Assembly (NCBI GenBank): GCA_023653785.1
Contig: JAMKCH010051315.1
Location: forward strand, 25,012-89,011
Length of the DNA: 64,000 nt
DNA from: Ophioderma brevispina
Taxonomy: Eukaryota > Echinodermata > Ophiuroidea > Amphilepidida > Ophiodermatidae
Direction of reading: 5' to 3'
The notes below the pieces were generated by a model. The model saw only the letters and a list, made by a program, of their open reading frames with translations. It had not been told where the DNA came from and ran no database searches. This document shows positions 12,361-22,644 of the stretch, piece after piece. Position 1 is the stretch's first letter, and every line of letters starts with the position of its first letter. A program made the position numbers and the translations under genes.

Positions 12361-15300
12361 TGATCCATCACTGCCCACTAGAAAGCTAGGACAACATTTT
12401 TACCAAAAGTTGTATACCAAAAGTTGACACACACACACCCCGGACACACAACGATGATGATACCACAAATCATGATGCCAAAAGGTCTTCCAATCGGACG
12501 ACTAAAAAATGTCAAGGCTGTCTGTTGACATTCAACGTTAAGATGCTCTTGTACAAAACATATTGTTTGAACGAGTATCAGACCCATCAGACAAAATATC
12601 CCCAACGCTGTCCCAAGCACCACTTATTCTGTTACACTGCGACATTGGTATACTTCATTAGCAAACAGAGACCACACCTTTAATTGCTCTGATCATGAGA
12701 ATTAGAAAAGACAGGACTACGGTCCAAAATAGGCAAGCAGAGTTGAAGAGGAAGGGCACCAGCCAACAAATGGAGGGGGGTTTCGTTTCTGTATACGCAA
12801 AAAAAGGAGGCATTAGGAATTAAACACTGTCAAACATCTAAACATATCAAAATCCTAAACATGGGTGTTTTAAGTGCTTAATTCTTAAATATGGAGATGT
12901 AAATGGGTGATGTTGAGCATCAATAGGGCCCTCCTTTTAATTTTGTCGTGTGCCCGCTGGGAAAGAGGGATGAGGTATGGTCAGAAGATTATGGAAAGAA
13001 TGTATGCAATGCAAGAATGATTTCTGCCACGGTGTGATTCGATTGTATTTATTAAGTGATGTGATTAAGAATTAATCGTGCCTTTGTTTTAATTCAATGA
13101 GTGAAGCCCCAAAACTTCACATATGGTGGTAGGATACGAGCATCGTTCTACTGCTCTAGGAATGGTACGATGAAGACTCGGTACCTCTTTTTGTTCACAA
13201 ACACAGACATGTCATGACAGGTAAACATGGATGGTAATGAACAATGTAAACATAATCTGAACAATGATAATGAAATGAAACTGGCAAATACTCCAAATGC
13301 AACAGAACCACCTTCGGCCAATAACTTTGAACTGTAACTCATGAACTTAAGCTACTTGTAGACATGATTCATAAAGTGTAAAATGTGAGTAACCACGCAT
13401 TTAAACCCGAACCTTTCAAAGGTTTCAGACCAGATGTTGGACGATTGGTTAGATTCATTTATAGATATTTCAGATTTGACAATTGGGTTAATCCTCAAAA
13501 GAACTACACTGCTTTAAAGGTCCATGCAAAGAAGGCAGCGCAGTGGTAAGTAGACAAGATTTAGAAGAATTAAACACCTTGAGTTTTGAAAATTGACTGA
13601 AAAACAAATACAGATGAGCCAGTGCCAAACAAAAATTCCAACTGCGTCAGCAACTGATGTCTCGCTCCCCAAAACTGGGTTTTATTATGGCCCTTATGAC
13701 GTCTTTATTTGTGTGACAAAAATAGGCCCACCACAAGCTCCATTCTGGAAGTCAGTTGTTTGGTAATTTAGAGATTTATGGTTTTCCTTTCTTGAATGAT
13801 GATCATTTGTTCTGATATTTCCACAGTACCATTTAAATTTCACTCAATGTTGAGATTAGGCCTTTTCATGTTACTGTTGGCTTCCCTCAAGCAGAGTTCC
13901 TCTTTGCCTTAACTAGCCGAGTAGATTCCCTGTGACTGGAGTTGTTGAAGATTCACGATATCAAGGACTCATTATCTCTCTATTGGATGACTTTATCTTG
14001 GCCTTTATTGAACGGGTGGGTTCCATTCAGGAGTAGTGGGGTGCATCCGTTGTAATTTAAAGTACTTTTTGTGATTTTGGTATTAGGCCAGGATTACAGG
14101 TAGTTTTGCTCGAGTGGCACTCGCTTGAGCGGCGGGTGGTCATGTGACGTTGAGCTATCATAGGGCCCTCAAGTTGTAGTGGTGCCGCTCGGGAAAAAAG
14201 CTTTTTATTGTGCCCTAACCCTATGAATTCAGCAGCCTCAGATTGAAGGACGGGGATGAAATCAGTATTCTGGTTTCTGTCACCCATCCTTCAACCTGCC
14301 AGTTATTCTGGTGAGGCTGTCCAATTCATTGGTAGACGGCCACAAAATTCTTTATGTGAGCTTGTTTAAAAAATCCAGAAAAGCATTTGTACTTGCAGTA
14401 CATGAAGGCCTTTCACATGAAAATGGGGGGGAGGGAGGGAGGGAATCATCAGTCCGAAACGACAAATGTCACACCAGTCCAAAACGTCGCCAATCTCAAT
14501 ATTTAATAGCAATACCGGTGGCTCTTGTCTATTGTCTGTCTGTGGTATGAGGCTACATTATTCAGTTACCTGTAAGGTAGCATATACATGTGTCCTTTTT
14601 TTATAATTGGGGGCTATCCCTACACCTCATTGTGCTGTCATGTAAACTACCCTGTTTTCCACTTTTCAGACAAACTTTAAAAACTTACCCACAGTTGATT
14701 CCGTCTGTATCATACAGACCGTCGGTAAACAATTAATACCTTAATAGAGAGAGAAAAAAGTGGTGCTGCCCTCTTCTTTCTTTAATCATTAGCTGTTGAG
14801 GGCAGTATACGTCGGCGCAAAGGTCATTAAACCCCACAAGTGTAAACTGACATGCTGAGGCTCTATAGTCCCGGTTTACAGTACACATCGACATCTGAAG
14901 TTTATGATCGCATTCAAGTTACACTTTAAGTTCCCAGCGAGCAGTAGTTTGTATAAGCTGGTGTTCTCAACTGAACGACAATCTGACATATCGATTTGAA
15001 TGGTGGCACACAGGCCCCGTCGCCAGGAATTAATTTGGGGGGGGTGCCGGAATTTTGCAAGCAGAAGATGACCTTTTTTGATGACTCAGTTTGAAAAGAA
15101 TTCTTTAAATGTCTTCATCTAATTAAAAGGTTTCTTTATTACTTTACTCATATCACAGCATGTTTGTTCCAAGGTCAAGATGGAGAGAAGCACCACAGCT
15201 TGTTGTGATCATGCATATGGCTGCCTGTCTAGATGGCCGGAAGATACTTCATTATACATGTAATCCACTCTACCGACTAAACCAAATAGTACTACAATGA

Positions 15301-15404
15301 ACTTCAAAAGTGGCATGGCGATAGAACATGAAGTCATGCGCTGACTCTACTTTTGGACATGATGTGAATATGAATATTAACCTAAGCGGCAAATATCGGC
15401 AATC
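12361..15404. other. Stretch without a supported gene
   Basis: Two hydrophobic open segments on the - strand (13148-13342 and 12378-12623) have potential donor sites after them but no recognisable domain, so I do not call them exons. A local GC-rich, CpG-containing patch lies at 14090-14200. The rest shows no RNA gene or repeat that I can support. Confidence 0.3.
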
Positions 15405-15865
15405 ATGATCTTTCCATTGCTGATTATTGCTGATTGGACGTCTAGCTATAGGAAAGGTTTGATGTTGCTGCTAACTTCTTGTTGGCCGTTTCCCCTTGGG
15501 AGATCTGTTGCTGATAACTGCTGGTCTGGCATTCCCCAGGATATCGAAAATTTTACACTGCTGCTTACTGCCGGTCAGACACTAACCCCTCAGGAGATCG
15601 GCCAAAATATATTCCTGTACCTGCCGGTCGGACGTGTAACCCTTTCAGAGGAGAAGTGACGATTACTTTATAGCAGGAAAAAAATGCTGATAACTGCCAC
15701 TCTTGACATTTATTCTCTGGTAGATCAAACAATTTAGATGGCTGCTTACTGCTGGTTGAACATTTATCCCTCAAGATTGAAGAGATTGCCAAATATGGTT
15801 TGCTTTTAACTGACATTTAACCCTTGAGAGACCCATTACTGCAAACTGTCGGTCTGACATTGCTT
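15405..15865 (+). repeat. Diverged minisatellite, unit about 50-60 bp
   Basis: Six or seven imperfect units share the pattern GCTGCTTACTGCCGGTCNGACAT...ACCCCTCAGGAGATC. Examples begin near 15519, 15570, 15621, 15696, 15750 and 15840. Units vary in length and sequence, so the array is old. The reading frames over it on both strands are a consequence of the repeat. Confidence 0.6.
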
Positions 15866-15984
15866 TTAAAATTCATTAAAAATTAAGATCTCAAAACTAT
15901 GTTCACCCCCCACCCCATGCAAATTTTTTTGAAAATGTAAAATGTTACCTCATTTTCTTTAACCGATTATCTTTGAACAATTTT

Positions 15985-16140
15985 GAAATTTTAACTACTT
16001 GGTTCTCCAGGTAGACAAGGATGAGTATTTATTAAACTTTCCCTCGAGATGGCCAGCGCACACAAGCGTTTAAAAAAAATGTGCACCTCGCCAGACTAGA
16101 ACCGGCAACCTCTGTATACCGCTAGCGGATAGCATCAGAA
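15985..16140 (-). mobile_element. tRNA-headed SINE, copy A (inverted)
   Basis: Read on the - strand, this contains a degenerate tRNA-like head with B box GCCGGTTCTAGTC, an A/T stretch and the body shared with copies B and C (CACAAGCG...GGCCATCTC...CTTGTCTACCTGGAGAAC). Its opposite orientation to the next copy makes the pair look like a long inverted repeat, which could be mistaken for a TIR transposon. Confidence 0.7.
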
Positions 16141-16184
16141 CGGTATATTTACATATACAATTTATATTTGTTTTTGGACCTAAC

Positions 16185-16400
16185 ACCTATAGATGATATC
16201 TATCGCTCCTCTACCAACCCAGACTTGATAGCTCAGTTGGTTAGAGCATCGTACTAGTAATACGGAGGTCGCGGGTTCGAATCCGGCCAAGTGCCCATGG
16301 TTTTTTTTTTTCAACACTTGTGTGCGCTGGCTATCTCCAGGGAAAGATTAATAAATATTCATCCTTGTCTACCTGGAGAACTAAGTAGTTGAAATTTCAA
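16185..16400 (+). mobile_element. tRNA-headed SINE, copy B
   Basis: A tRNA-like region at 16221-16294 is followed by a T run and a body of about 90 bp (CACTTGTGTGCGCTGGCTATC...CTACCTGGAGAACTAAGTAG). A segment upstream (ACCTAACACCTATAGATG) is repeated before copy C, so the family unit or a duplication extends 5' of the tRNA head. Confidence 0.75.
16221..16294 (+). tRNA. tRNA-Thr(AGT)-like sequence in SINE copy B (pseudo-tRNA)
   Basis: The cloverleaf is largely formable. The D arm is GCTC/GAGC, the anticodon stem TCGTA/TACGG encloses the loop CTAGTAA (anticodon AGT), and the T loop is TTCGAAT. Defects are a G-G mismatch in the T stem, two mismatches at the base of the acceptor stem, and one extra base between acceptor and D arm. 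With the attached SINE body this argues for a SINE head rather than a functional tRNA. Confidence 0.6.
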
Positions 16401-16479
16401 AAAACAAATATAAATTGTATATGATCAAAGAACCGTTCTAGCTATCCACAAGGAAAGCGATTGACACCTTTCAGACCTA

Positions 16480-16697
16480 ACATCTATAGATGATATCTAT
16501 CACTCCTCTACCAACCCAGACTTGATAGCTCAGTTGGTTAGAGCACCGTGCTAGTAATACGGAGGTCGCCGGTTCGAATCCGGCTAAGTGCACATGGGGT
16601 TTTTTCAACACTTGTGTGCGCTGGCTATCTCCAGGGAAAGATTAATAAATATTCATCCTTGTCTACCTGGAGAACTAAGTAGTTGAAATTTCAAAAG
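16480..16697 (+). mobile_element. tRNA-headed SINE, copy C
   Basis: A direct repeat of copy B about 297 bp downstream, with only a few differences. It ends in TTGAAATTTCAAAA, immediately before the first recognisable residues of the decayed gene at 16.70 kb. The SINE cluster therefore either landed in the 5' part of that gene or abuts its truncated end. Confidence 0.75.
16518..16591 (+). tRNA. tRNA-Thr(AGT)-like sequence in SINE copy C
   Basis: Better preserved than copy B. The T arm GCCGG/CCGGC is fully paired around TTCGAAT, and the anticodon stem CCGTG/TACGG encloses loop CTAGTAA (anticodon AGT). The acceptor stem is still imperfect and an extra base lies before the D arm. A SINE promoter head is more likely than an expressed tRNA. 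Confidence 0.6.
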
Positions 16698-18859
16698 CAA
16701 TCATTGGTTATTGGTGACCAACTAGACCTTCCAGCAATAGTGGTAGTCGTCGACCAAGCCATATATGCTCAAGCCCAGACTATCCGATGGCAGACTCCAT
16801 ATTTCAGGGACCGCAGAGTACTCCGCCTCGGTGCCTTTCACACCACCATGACGGCTTTGGCATGCATCGGCAAAAGATTTGGCGATGCTGGTCTACAGGA
16901 TGTTCTCATAGAGGCAGAAGTTATAGCCACTGGATCATTGAATGGTGTATTGAATGGACACCATTACAATCGAGCCATGAGGTGTCATAAATTGATGGCA
17001 GAAGCTCTTCATTGATTACGTTGGCAGAGTTTTCTGGAGACGCTCTCAGTGGAGGATGCGGAAGACTATAGGAATGCAGTGCAGAGCCTTCATGCCGACT
17101 TTCCCAGCCAACTCTTTAAGGAAACCATTGGAGAGATGCTTTAAGATCATGTTGGAGAGGTATGATGCCTACATCAAATCCCAGAGCAGTAAAAGTGTGA
17201 CTTTTCAATTTTGGAGTTCCTATTTGGAAATGGTGGAAAGGTGCTCCTTCTTACTCGAGCTTCAAGGGAAGGGAATTGGCCTCTTCATCTGGCTGATGTA
17301 CGTACCATTTTGCCATGGATGTTCGCGTATGACAGGACTAATTATTCAAGATATCTGATGGAGATGCAGTGTTTTGAATCATCTCATCCATCTGTTCATC
17401 GGGAACCGTTGAAGGGTAATTTTGCCATACAGAGACAAGACGTACACGGCTTCTCACTAGTCGCATGTGACATGACCACTGAGCAGACCGCCAATAAGGA
17501 CTCGAAAACTAGGAGGCATGAGAGGGTTCACCACAAGCCAAGATGCCAGTAACCGCTGGATACAAGCTCACCATGAAAGGGCTGCAATAACAAGGCAGTG
17601 TGAAGTAATGGCTGGGAAAGAACAGAATGTCTCTACTTGTATAAAAGGCAGGATGACACAAGACAGGGAAGTTGTCCAGAATATCATGAACACCATTGGC
17701 AACATGACCAATCGATTTGACAATGATCCAGAAGTTGATCCTGAAAATCTTGTACATCTGTCCTCCGGTGTCATCGCATCACCAGAAGTCTGTGACGATC
17801 TTATGACAGCTCATCAAAGAGGAGATGTAGCATTTATAGCTTTCACAGAACAGCGTTTGCAAGGAACTGAATCTGATCTAAATCAACCACTGAAGAAGAT
17901 GAAGCTGAAGACATTCACTGACATGGCCAAGAGCAAAACAACAAAGATAAAGGGAAAAGAAGTGAGCTTAAAGAGCGACAGGGAGCTACTTGCCAGACTC
18001 GTGGTTATTGGCAGAGCCCGAAAGGTCGACCAGAAGAACATGTTGACCTATTCTCTGAGTCAGTTTCCACCTGCCATATCAACACAAGGAGGATGCCTGG
18101 TAAAAACCAATAAGGCACAACTCTTGCACTGTTTGAGAGGAGGACCAGAAATTTCTCCATAAGTTGACACACCTGCACAGAGTGCTTGGATTGTTGATGG
18201 TATGGCCATGTTACAGCAAATGAGTCCTCGGCACATGCCAAGCAATATGGGTCAGCTTGCTGACAAAATTCTACACCAGCTAGTAAACTTGGGACGTTCC
18301 CATGGATCAACCGTCATCCACTTCGTTAACTGATACCTATCCTGCTGTCAGCATAAAAAAATGCTGACCGTAAACGAAGAGCGACAACAGGTCGCAGAAG
18401 ATCAAATATCAAAACCCGACCACCCGTTCCTAAGCATGGAAGAAATATCTGGCGCTCCACAGTTACAACAAGAGCAAGCTGGCTAAGTTGCTGTACCCAA
18501 AGTGGCAGCAGTGTGATGTTGCCAGCCTAAAAGGAGTAACAGTTTTACCATTGCCCATGGGGACCAGTGCCATGCCATCATCCCCCATAATGGAACAGTG
18601 TCCAATCAGTGAGAGTATTAGCGAGCTCCTTTGTCTCACGAGGAAGCAGACACGCGTATGTTTCTTCATGCTGACTATCTATCAAAAGCCCGGTTAAAGG
18701 ATAATTATAAAGAGCCCAGACACAGATGTGTTTGTCATTGGGGTGGCTTGGCATCAGAATTTCAGGCCCACCTCTACTTCCACACAAGAAAAGATGAAAA
18801 CAATGCTAGAGTGGGGGTCATTTTCGCTTCTCCCAGGCAAATTTTTTTTGGTCCACATT

Positions 18860-18877
18860 ACCACAGGTCGTGTCCGC

Positions 18878-18967
<90 letters not shown>

Positions 18968-19510
18968 GGGGGGGGGGGGGGTGGGGGGGGGGGGGGGGGG
19001 GGCACTCCCTAAAATTGGGTGACGGTGATGTGCGCACTAATTGACCCCCTTTTTTCAAACCTGGCTGTCAGTGAAAGACCCCCTTTTTTTATTAACCTGT
19101 CACTGAACGACCCCCCTTTTTTAACCTTCCGCTGAAAGCCCCCCCTTTTTTAAACTTCACTGAAAAGACCCCCTTTTTTTTACTCTCATTGATGCCTTCC
19201 CCCCTCCCCCTTTTTTTATCAAATTCCACTGCATGACCCCCCTTATTTCTGTCTATGTCTGCTCTCACAGAAAGCCCCTCTTGTTCAATGGAACTTCAGC
19301 ATATTGTGCCCTCACTGAATGACCTCCTTTTTTTTTTTACAAAGTACAAGAGGCCTCAGTGATTGACTCCCAGTTTTGCATCCTCTCACCAAATGACCCC
19401 CTTTTTTTCCCTCAAAGTTTCCCTCAGCGAATGCCCCCTACTTTGAAATCCCATCCGCACTCCCCCTTCACTTTTCAAATGAGTGCCCCCCCCCCACCTC
19501 CCGGGGGTTC
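18860..19510. mobile_element. G-run element inserted in the decayed gene
   Basis: It separates the LYFHTRKDENNAR part of the pseudogene from the HFGEDVTRVLIGLHCF part, so it sits inside the reading path. The left end is a very long G tract followed by CACTCC. The right end is GAGTG (19481-19485) followed by a C run (19486-19495), an inverted counterpart. Between them is a 35-45-bp tandem repeat of the type CACTGAACGACCCCCTTTTTT, about eight units. It has no protein. The exact outer ends are uncertain, because the bases just upstream (18814-18879) also do not fit the gene. Confidence 0.65.
18880..19002 (+). repeat. 123-bp poly-G tract
   Basis: The tract contains 121 G residues interrupted only by T at 18967 and 18982. 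Such a length is rare in assembled genomes and would fold into G-quadruplexes. It may partly be a sequencing or assembly extension of the shorter G run seen at the end of the related element at 699. Poly-Gly and poly-Pro reading frames over it are meaningless. Confidence 0.9.
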
Positions 19511-20262
19511 AGGCCGTATTGACTGGGTCACCAGCATCGGCTGATCACCAACAGTAAGAATGTCAGCAGGTGTCCGTCAGACTGTTCAACTACAGGCTAT
19601 TTGCACAGCACTTTGGAGAAGATGTCACAAGGGTACTCATAGGCCTCCATTGCTTCACAGGCTGTGAATTCTGTGAGTTCCTTCTTTGGAAAGGGAAAAA
19701 GCAAAAGCACTGAAGCTCATTGTTGCTGACAATTCATTGTGCACACATTCCCATGCCCTGGTGATTTCATTTGAATTACAGAAAACATGGTGCAAAGACT
19801 TAGAAGGTCTTTGTTTGCACATATGCCACATAAATGATGCAAGATATGCAATGTTTTCTATGGCCACTAACACTATAAGGTGATGCGCGGCCGCCAATAG
19901 ACGCCTTACACCAACATGTGTGTCGCACAAATTACCAGGCTTTGCCATATACAATTGTAGCTTAAGATTCAGCACCCACCTGACATCCCATCACCTTTAG
20001 GCAGTGGGAGACGAGATGAACTAGTGGGAGATCTAGATTTGACGGAGTCAACAATCATCCACACAAAAAGCATACTGGAAGTGACATCATGCAACTGCAA
20101 AAAATCAAAATGCAGCCAGATGGAGTCAAATGGACAAATGCTGTGTATCATTGGGCATATCATGTACAGAAACTGTGCACATGCACTGTGAATATGGGCC
20201 AATGTTTTCAGAAACGAGGATGACGAGGAGGAAGATTGTGTTGACGAAGAGCTTTGCGGATG

Positions 20263-21767
20263 ATGACGACTTTTGAAGATTTCGAATCTATTCACATTCC
20301 CTAATATTTGTTGGTTAATGACATCATCTCCCCCCAAAAACAAGTTTTTTTTTTCCAGCATTTTGATTTTGGAGCCATTTTACACTTTTTTTATTTTAAT
20401 TTTTTAGTTTTTTGCTTTTTTTAATTTTGTCATTTTTTGATATTTGCATTTTTATAAACTAATAATTTGACGGTCAAATATGGATTTACAGTTTTTTTTC
20501 AAAATTTAAAAGTGCATTTCACATTTAATTTTTGACTACCTTCTGAACACATTTATTTCTTCTTTTTGGCCTCAATTTAACTCCTGGCTCAAATTTATTG
20601 ACAGACATTTTGTGGACGTTGTGAAGCTGATGAAATGTTACGGTTAATCTTTGAGACCACACTAATTTTGATCACCGCTTATATTTTTAGAAACAAGTGT
20701 TATGTACAATATATTTTAAAGTGTTTTTAAATAAAAAAAAAACCAGGGTGTTAAAAAATAACAATCAATTAAAAATTATACTATGAAAAGTTGTAAGCAG
20801 CGGGAATGTAGTGAACGAGTGTGCGGCGTTCCGATAAAATGTGAATTTTGACACACGTCTTTGGACCATTAAGAATTGAAAGGTGTTGAAAAGCACACCA
20901 TTGGTGTTTGTTGGTTACAAGGATTCCAAGGTATAGTTACACTATATATGGCTTATAGTTCCCGAGTTACGGGCGGGTTAACAACTGTAAAAAATGGTTT
21001 GAATTTTTGAAAAGTCAATTTTGGTGTGTACATGGGTCAAAAGTTAAAACTTGCTGTGATTAGTTAAGATGTGGTGCAAATTGTCCCTAGCCTTAAAGGA
21101 TTGAAAAAGGAATAGTTTTCCTTATTGCTAGATTGTTTTAGGTTCTCCAACAAAATAGGTCACAGGCAATAAGCCTGCCACTGTTCACTCAAAATGCCCA
21201 AAGTCATTAGTTGGCATATTACTTTAGATGAAAGTAATTCAATTAACAGTTTTCACTAAAAAAAAAAAACTGCCACAATGATTCAAACCTACTTTAGAAG
21301 CATGATGGGACTTTTTAAAAGAGTAACTTTTATTTTACAGATCTACATGTAGCCAGATCCACACAAATCAGAGTAAATGTGCGAATCGCAGTAAGCCGCA
21401 GCTGTAAACCGCAAGCGTTACAAAGTCAGCGTGCAAGATATGCATGTGCTGGGGCGAAAGCTATGAAATCACTACTTATTACAGGCTGGATGAAGTATAG
21501 ATGCAACATTAATAAGTTTGAATCTGAATAGAAACAATGAGGAATATCATAAAACACATGGCTAATAATTCTGAACTCGGGGGTATGGCAAGTTTTCCGA
21601 CAGGATGGAAACCGAAAGTGATTCTGGACATGGCTGCGAGTGCATTGTCAGAGAATCACTTATTAACCATTGCTATGAATAGGATACATCAAGTGCAACG
21701 TCATGACGGAATATTTGGTGGAAGCACATGAACTAAGACAAGACTGACCAGATTATGGAAATTTATA
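20263..21767. other. AT-rich stretch without a supported gene
   Basis: T-rich sequence follows the pseudogene. A 64-codon open segment at 21537-21731 (+) has balanced composition but no motif I recognise and no clear splice signals, so it is not called. Confidence 0.35.
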
Positions 21768-22031
21768 GGTCCGTATGCACAAAAGAGTAGACGGGTCTAA
21801 AGTTAGACGGGCTAAGTGTAATTTTTGTTCTACCAGAAAAGACATTTTACTTTACACCAACGCGATTTGGTATTTTGTATTTATTTGAAATTTGAATTTA
21901 AATCTTTAAAATTTGCTAGTTACGTTACGAAGAAAATGTGTGAATAAAATATCAATTGAGGCAAAACTAATTTTTTGACTTAGACCATGGTTAACTTTAA
22001 ACCTGGCCTAAACTTTTTGTGCATACGGACC
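21768..22031. mobile_element. 264-bp MITE
   Basis: Perfect 17-bp terminal inverted repeats GGTCCGTATGCACAAAA (21768-21784) and TTTTGTGCATACGGACC (22015-22031). A weaker inverted similarity continues inward (TCTAAAGTTAGAC against GTTAACTTTAAACC). It has no coding capacity. The flanks do not show an unambiguous target-site duplication. Confidence 0.75.
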
Positions 22032-22644
22032 ATGGGTGTCAACATATGTGTGTCAACATTGTTGTTAGCCAGGTAAATATCATAAATACACAAATTTGCG
22101 TTTCGAACATCAAGTGCACGGTACTTTTCGACAGGAGTTTGTTGTTAAGTATTACGTATAGATACAAGTAATTGTCATCACAAAAAGAAACAAATTAATA
22201 TTAGGAATTTAAATTGAATGATATAAACAGATCAACCTGTTAGCACATGAGGCTTTTAAAAACACTACTTGTCCCCATTTGAATAATAGAGGGTTATTGT
22301 GCAATTATGTGCAACTTTAGATTACCAATATTTTAAGTAAGGTTTGGTCTCAGGCCCAGGTGGAGACAACAGAAATAATTTTCTAAAGGAAATTCCTACC
22401 AATGCCCCATAGTATAATGAAGCGTTTCCGAATTCATAAAGTGTGTCCAGAAAAGAAGTGTGTCAGAAAAGAAGTGTGTCAGTTGGGTCAGGTTACAGAA
22501 ACTCCCCAAATGGAGAGGTGCTGGAACAATAAAATTCTCTGATTTAGATGTTGTTACTCAAAATCTAGCAGAAACATTTGGTTATGGAAAAGAACAAGTT
22601 AAGGTCAAGTGGGGCATCCACTGGGCATCCCAAGAAGAGCTGTC
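22032..22644. other. Noncoding flank of the satellite locus
   Basis: No recognisable gene. A short tandem of AGAAAAGAAGTGTGTC lies near 22450-22480, and a 78-codon open segment runs into the first satellite unit. That open segment is not in the same frame as the protein-like reading of the satellite. Confidence 0.4.

Larger units (their letters stand above)
16698..20262 (+). pseudogene. Decayed multicopy invertebrate gene with FEN/PIN-like nuclease signature
   Basis: Fragments in several frames join into one long protein of a family I recognise as multicopy and uncharacterised in marine invertebrate genomes; its true function is unknown. In order: an N-proximal part with VVVVDQAIYAQA and IGKRFGDAGLQDVLIEAEVI (16735-16930); REGNWPLHLADVRTILPW (about 17260); a 214-codon intact stretch (17518-18162) with KLKTFTDMAKSK; then HEEADTRM (18637-18660), KSPDTDVFVIGVAWHQNF (18710-18763), LIGLHCFTGCE (about 19636-19668), FFGKGKSK (about 19683), a Cys cluster SCNCKKSKCS (20088-20117) and an acidic tail ending at 20262. 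The E-E-x-D, D-x-D and T-G-C-[DE]...G-x-G-K spacing resembles the acidic core of FEN/XPG/PIN nucleases (inference). At least six frameshifts or stops and the inserted G-run element show that it is dead. The N-terminus is missing; the SINE cluster and a minisatellite lie where it should be. Confidence 0.8.

Noticed and set aside
12378..13342. Two hydrophobic - strand segments that could be exons of a membrane protein
   Set aside because: Potential donor sites are present, but acceptors are weak, there is no recognisable domain, and no link between them could be shown.
15985..16400. TIR transposon with about 90-bp inverted ends around a tRNA gene
   Set aside because: The inverted ends are the bodies of two SINE copies in opposite orientation; the third, direct copy makes this clear.
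16221..16591. Two functional tRNA-Thr(AGT) genes
   Set aside because: Acceptor-stem mismatches, an extra base before the D arm and the attached repeat body indicate SINE heads.
18631..19058. Poly-Gly (+) and poly-Pro (-) proteins
   Set aside because: They translate the poly-G tract. Only the first part of the + frame (HEEADTRM...) is real family sequence.
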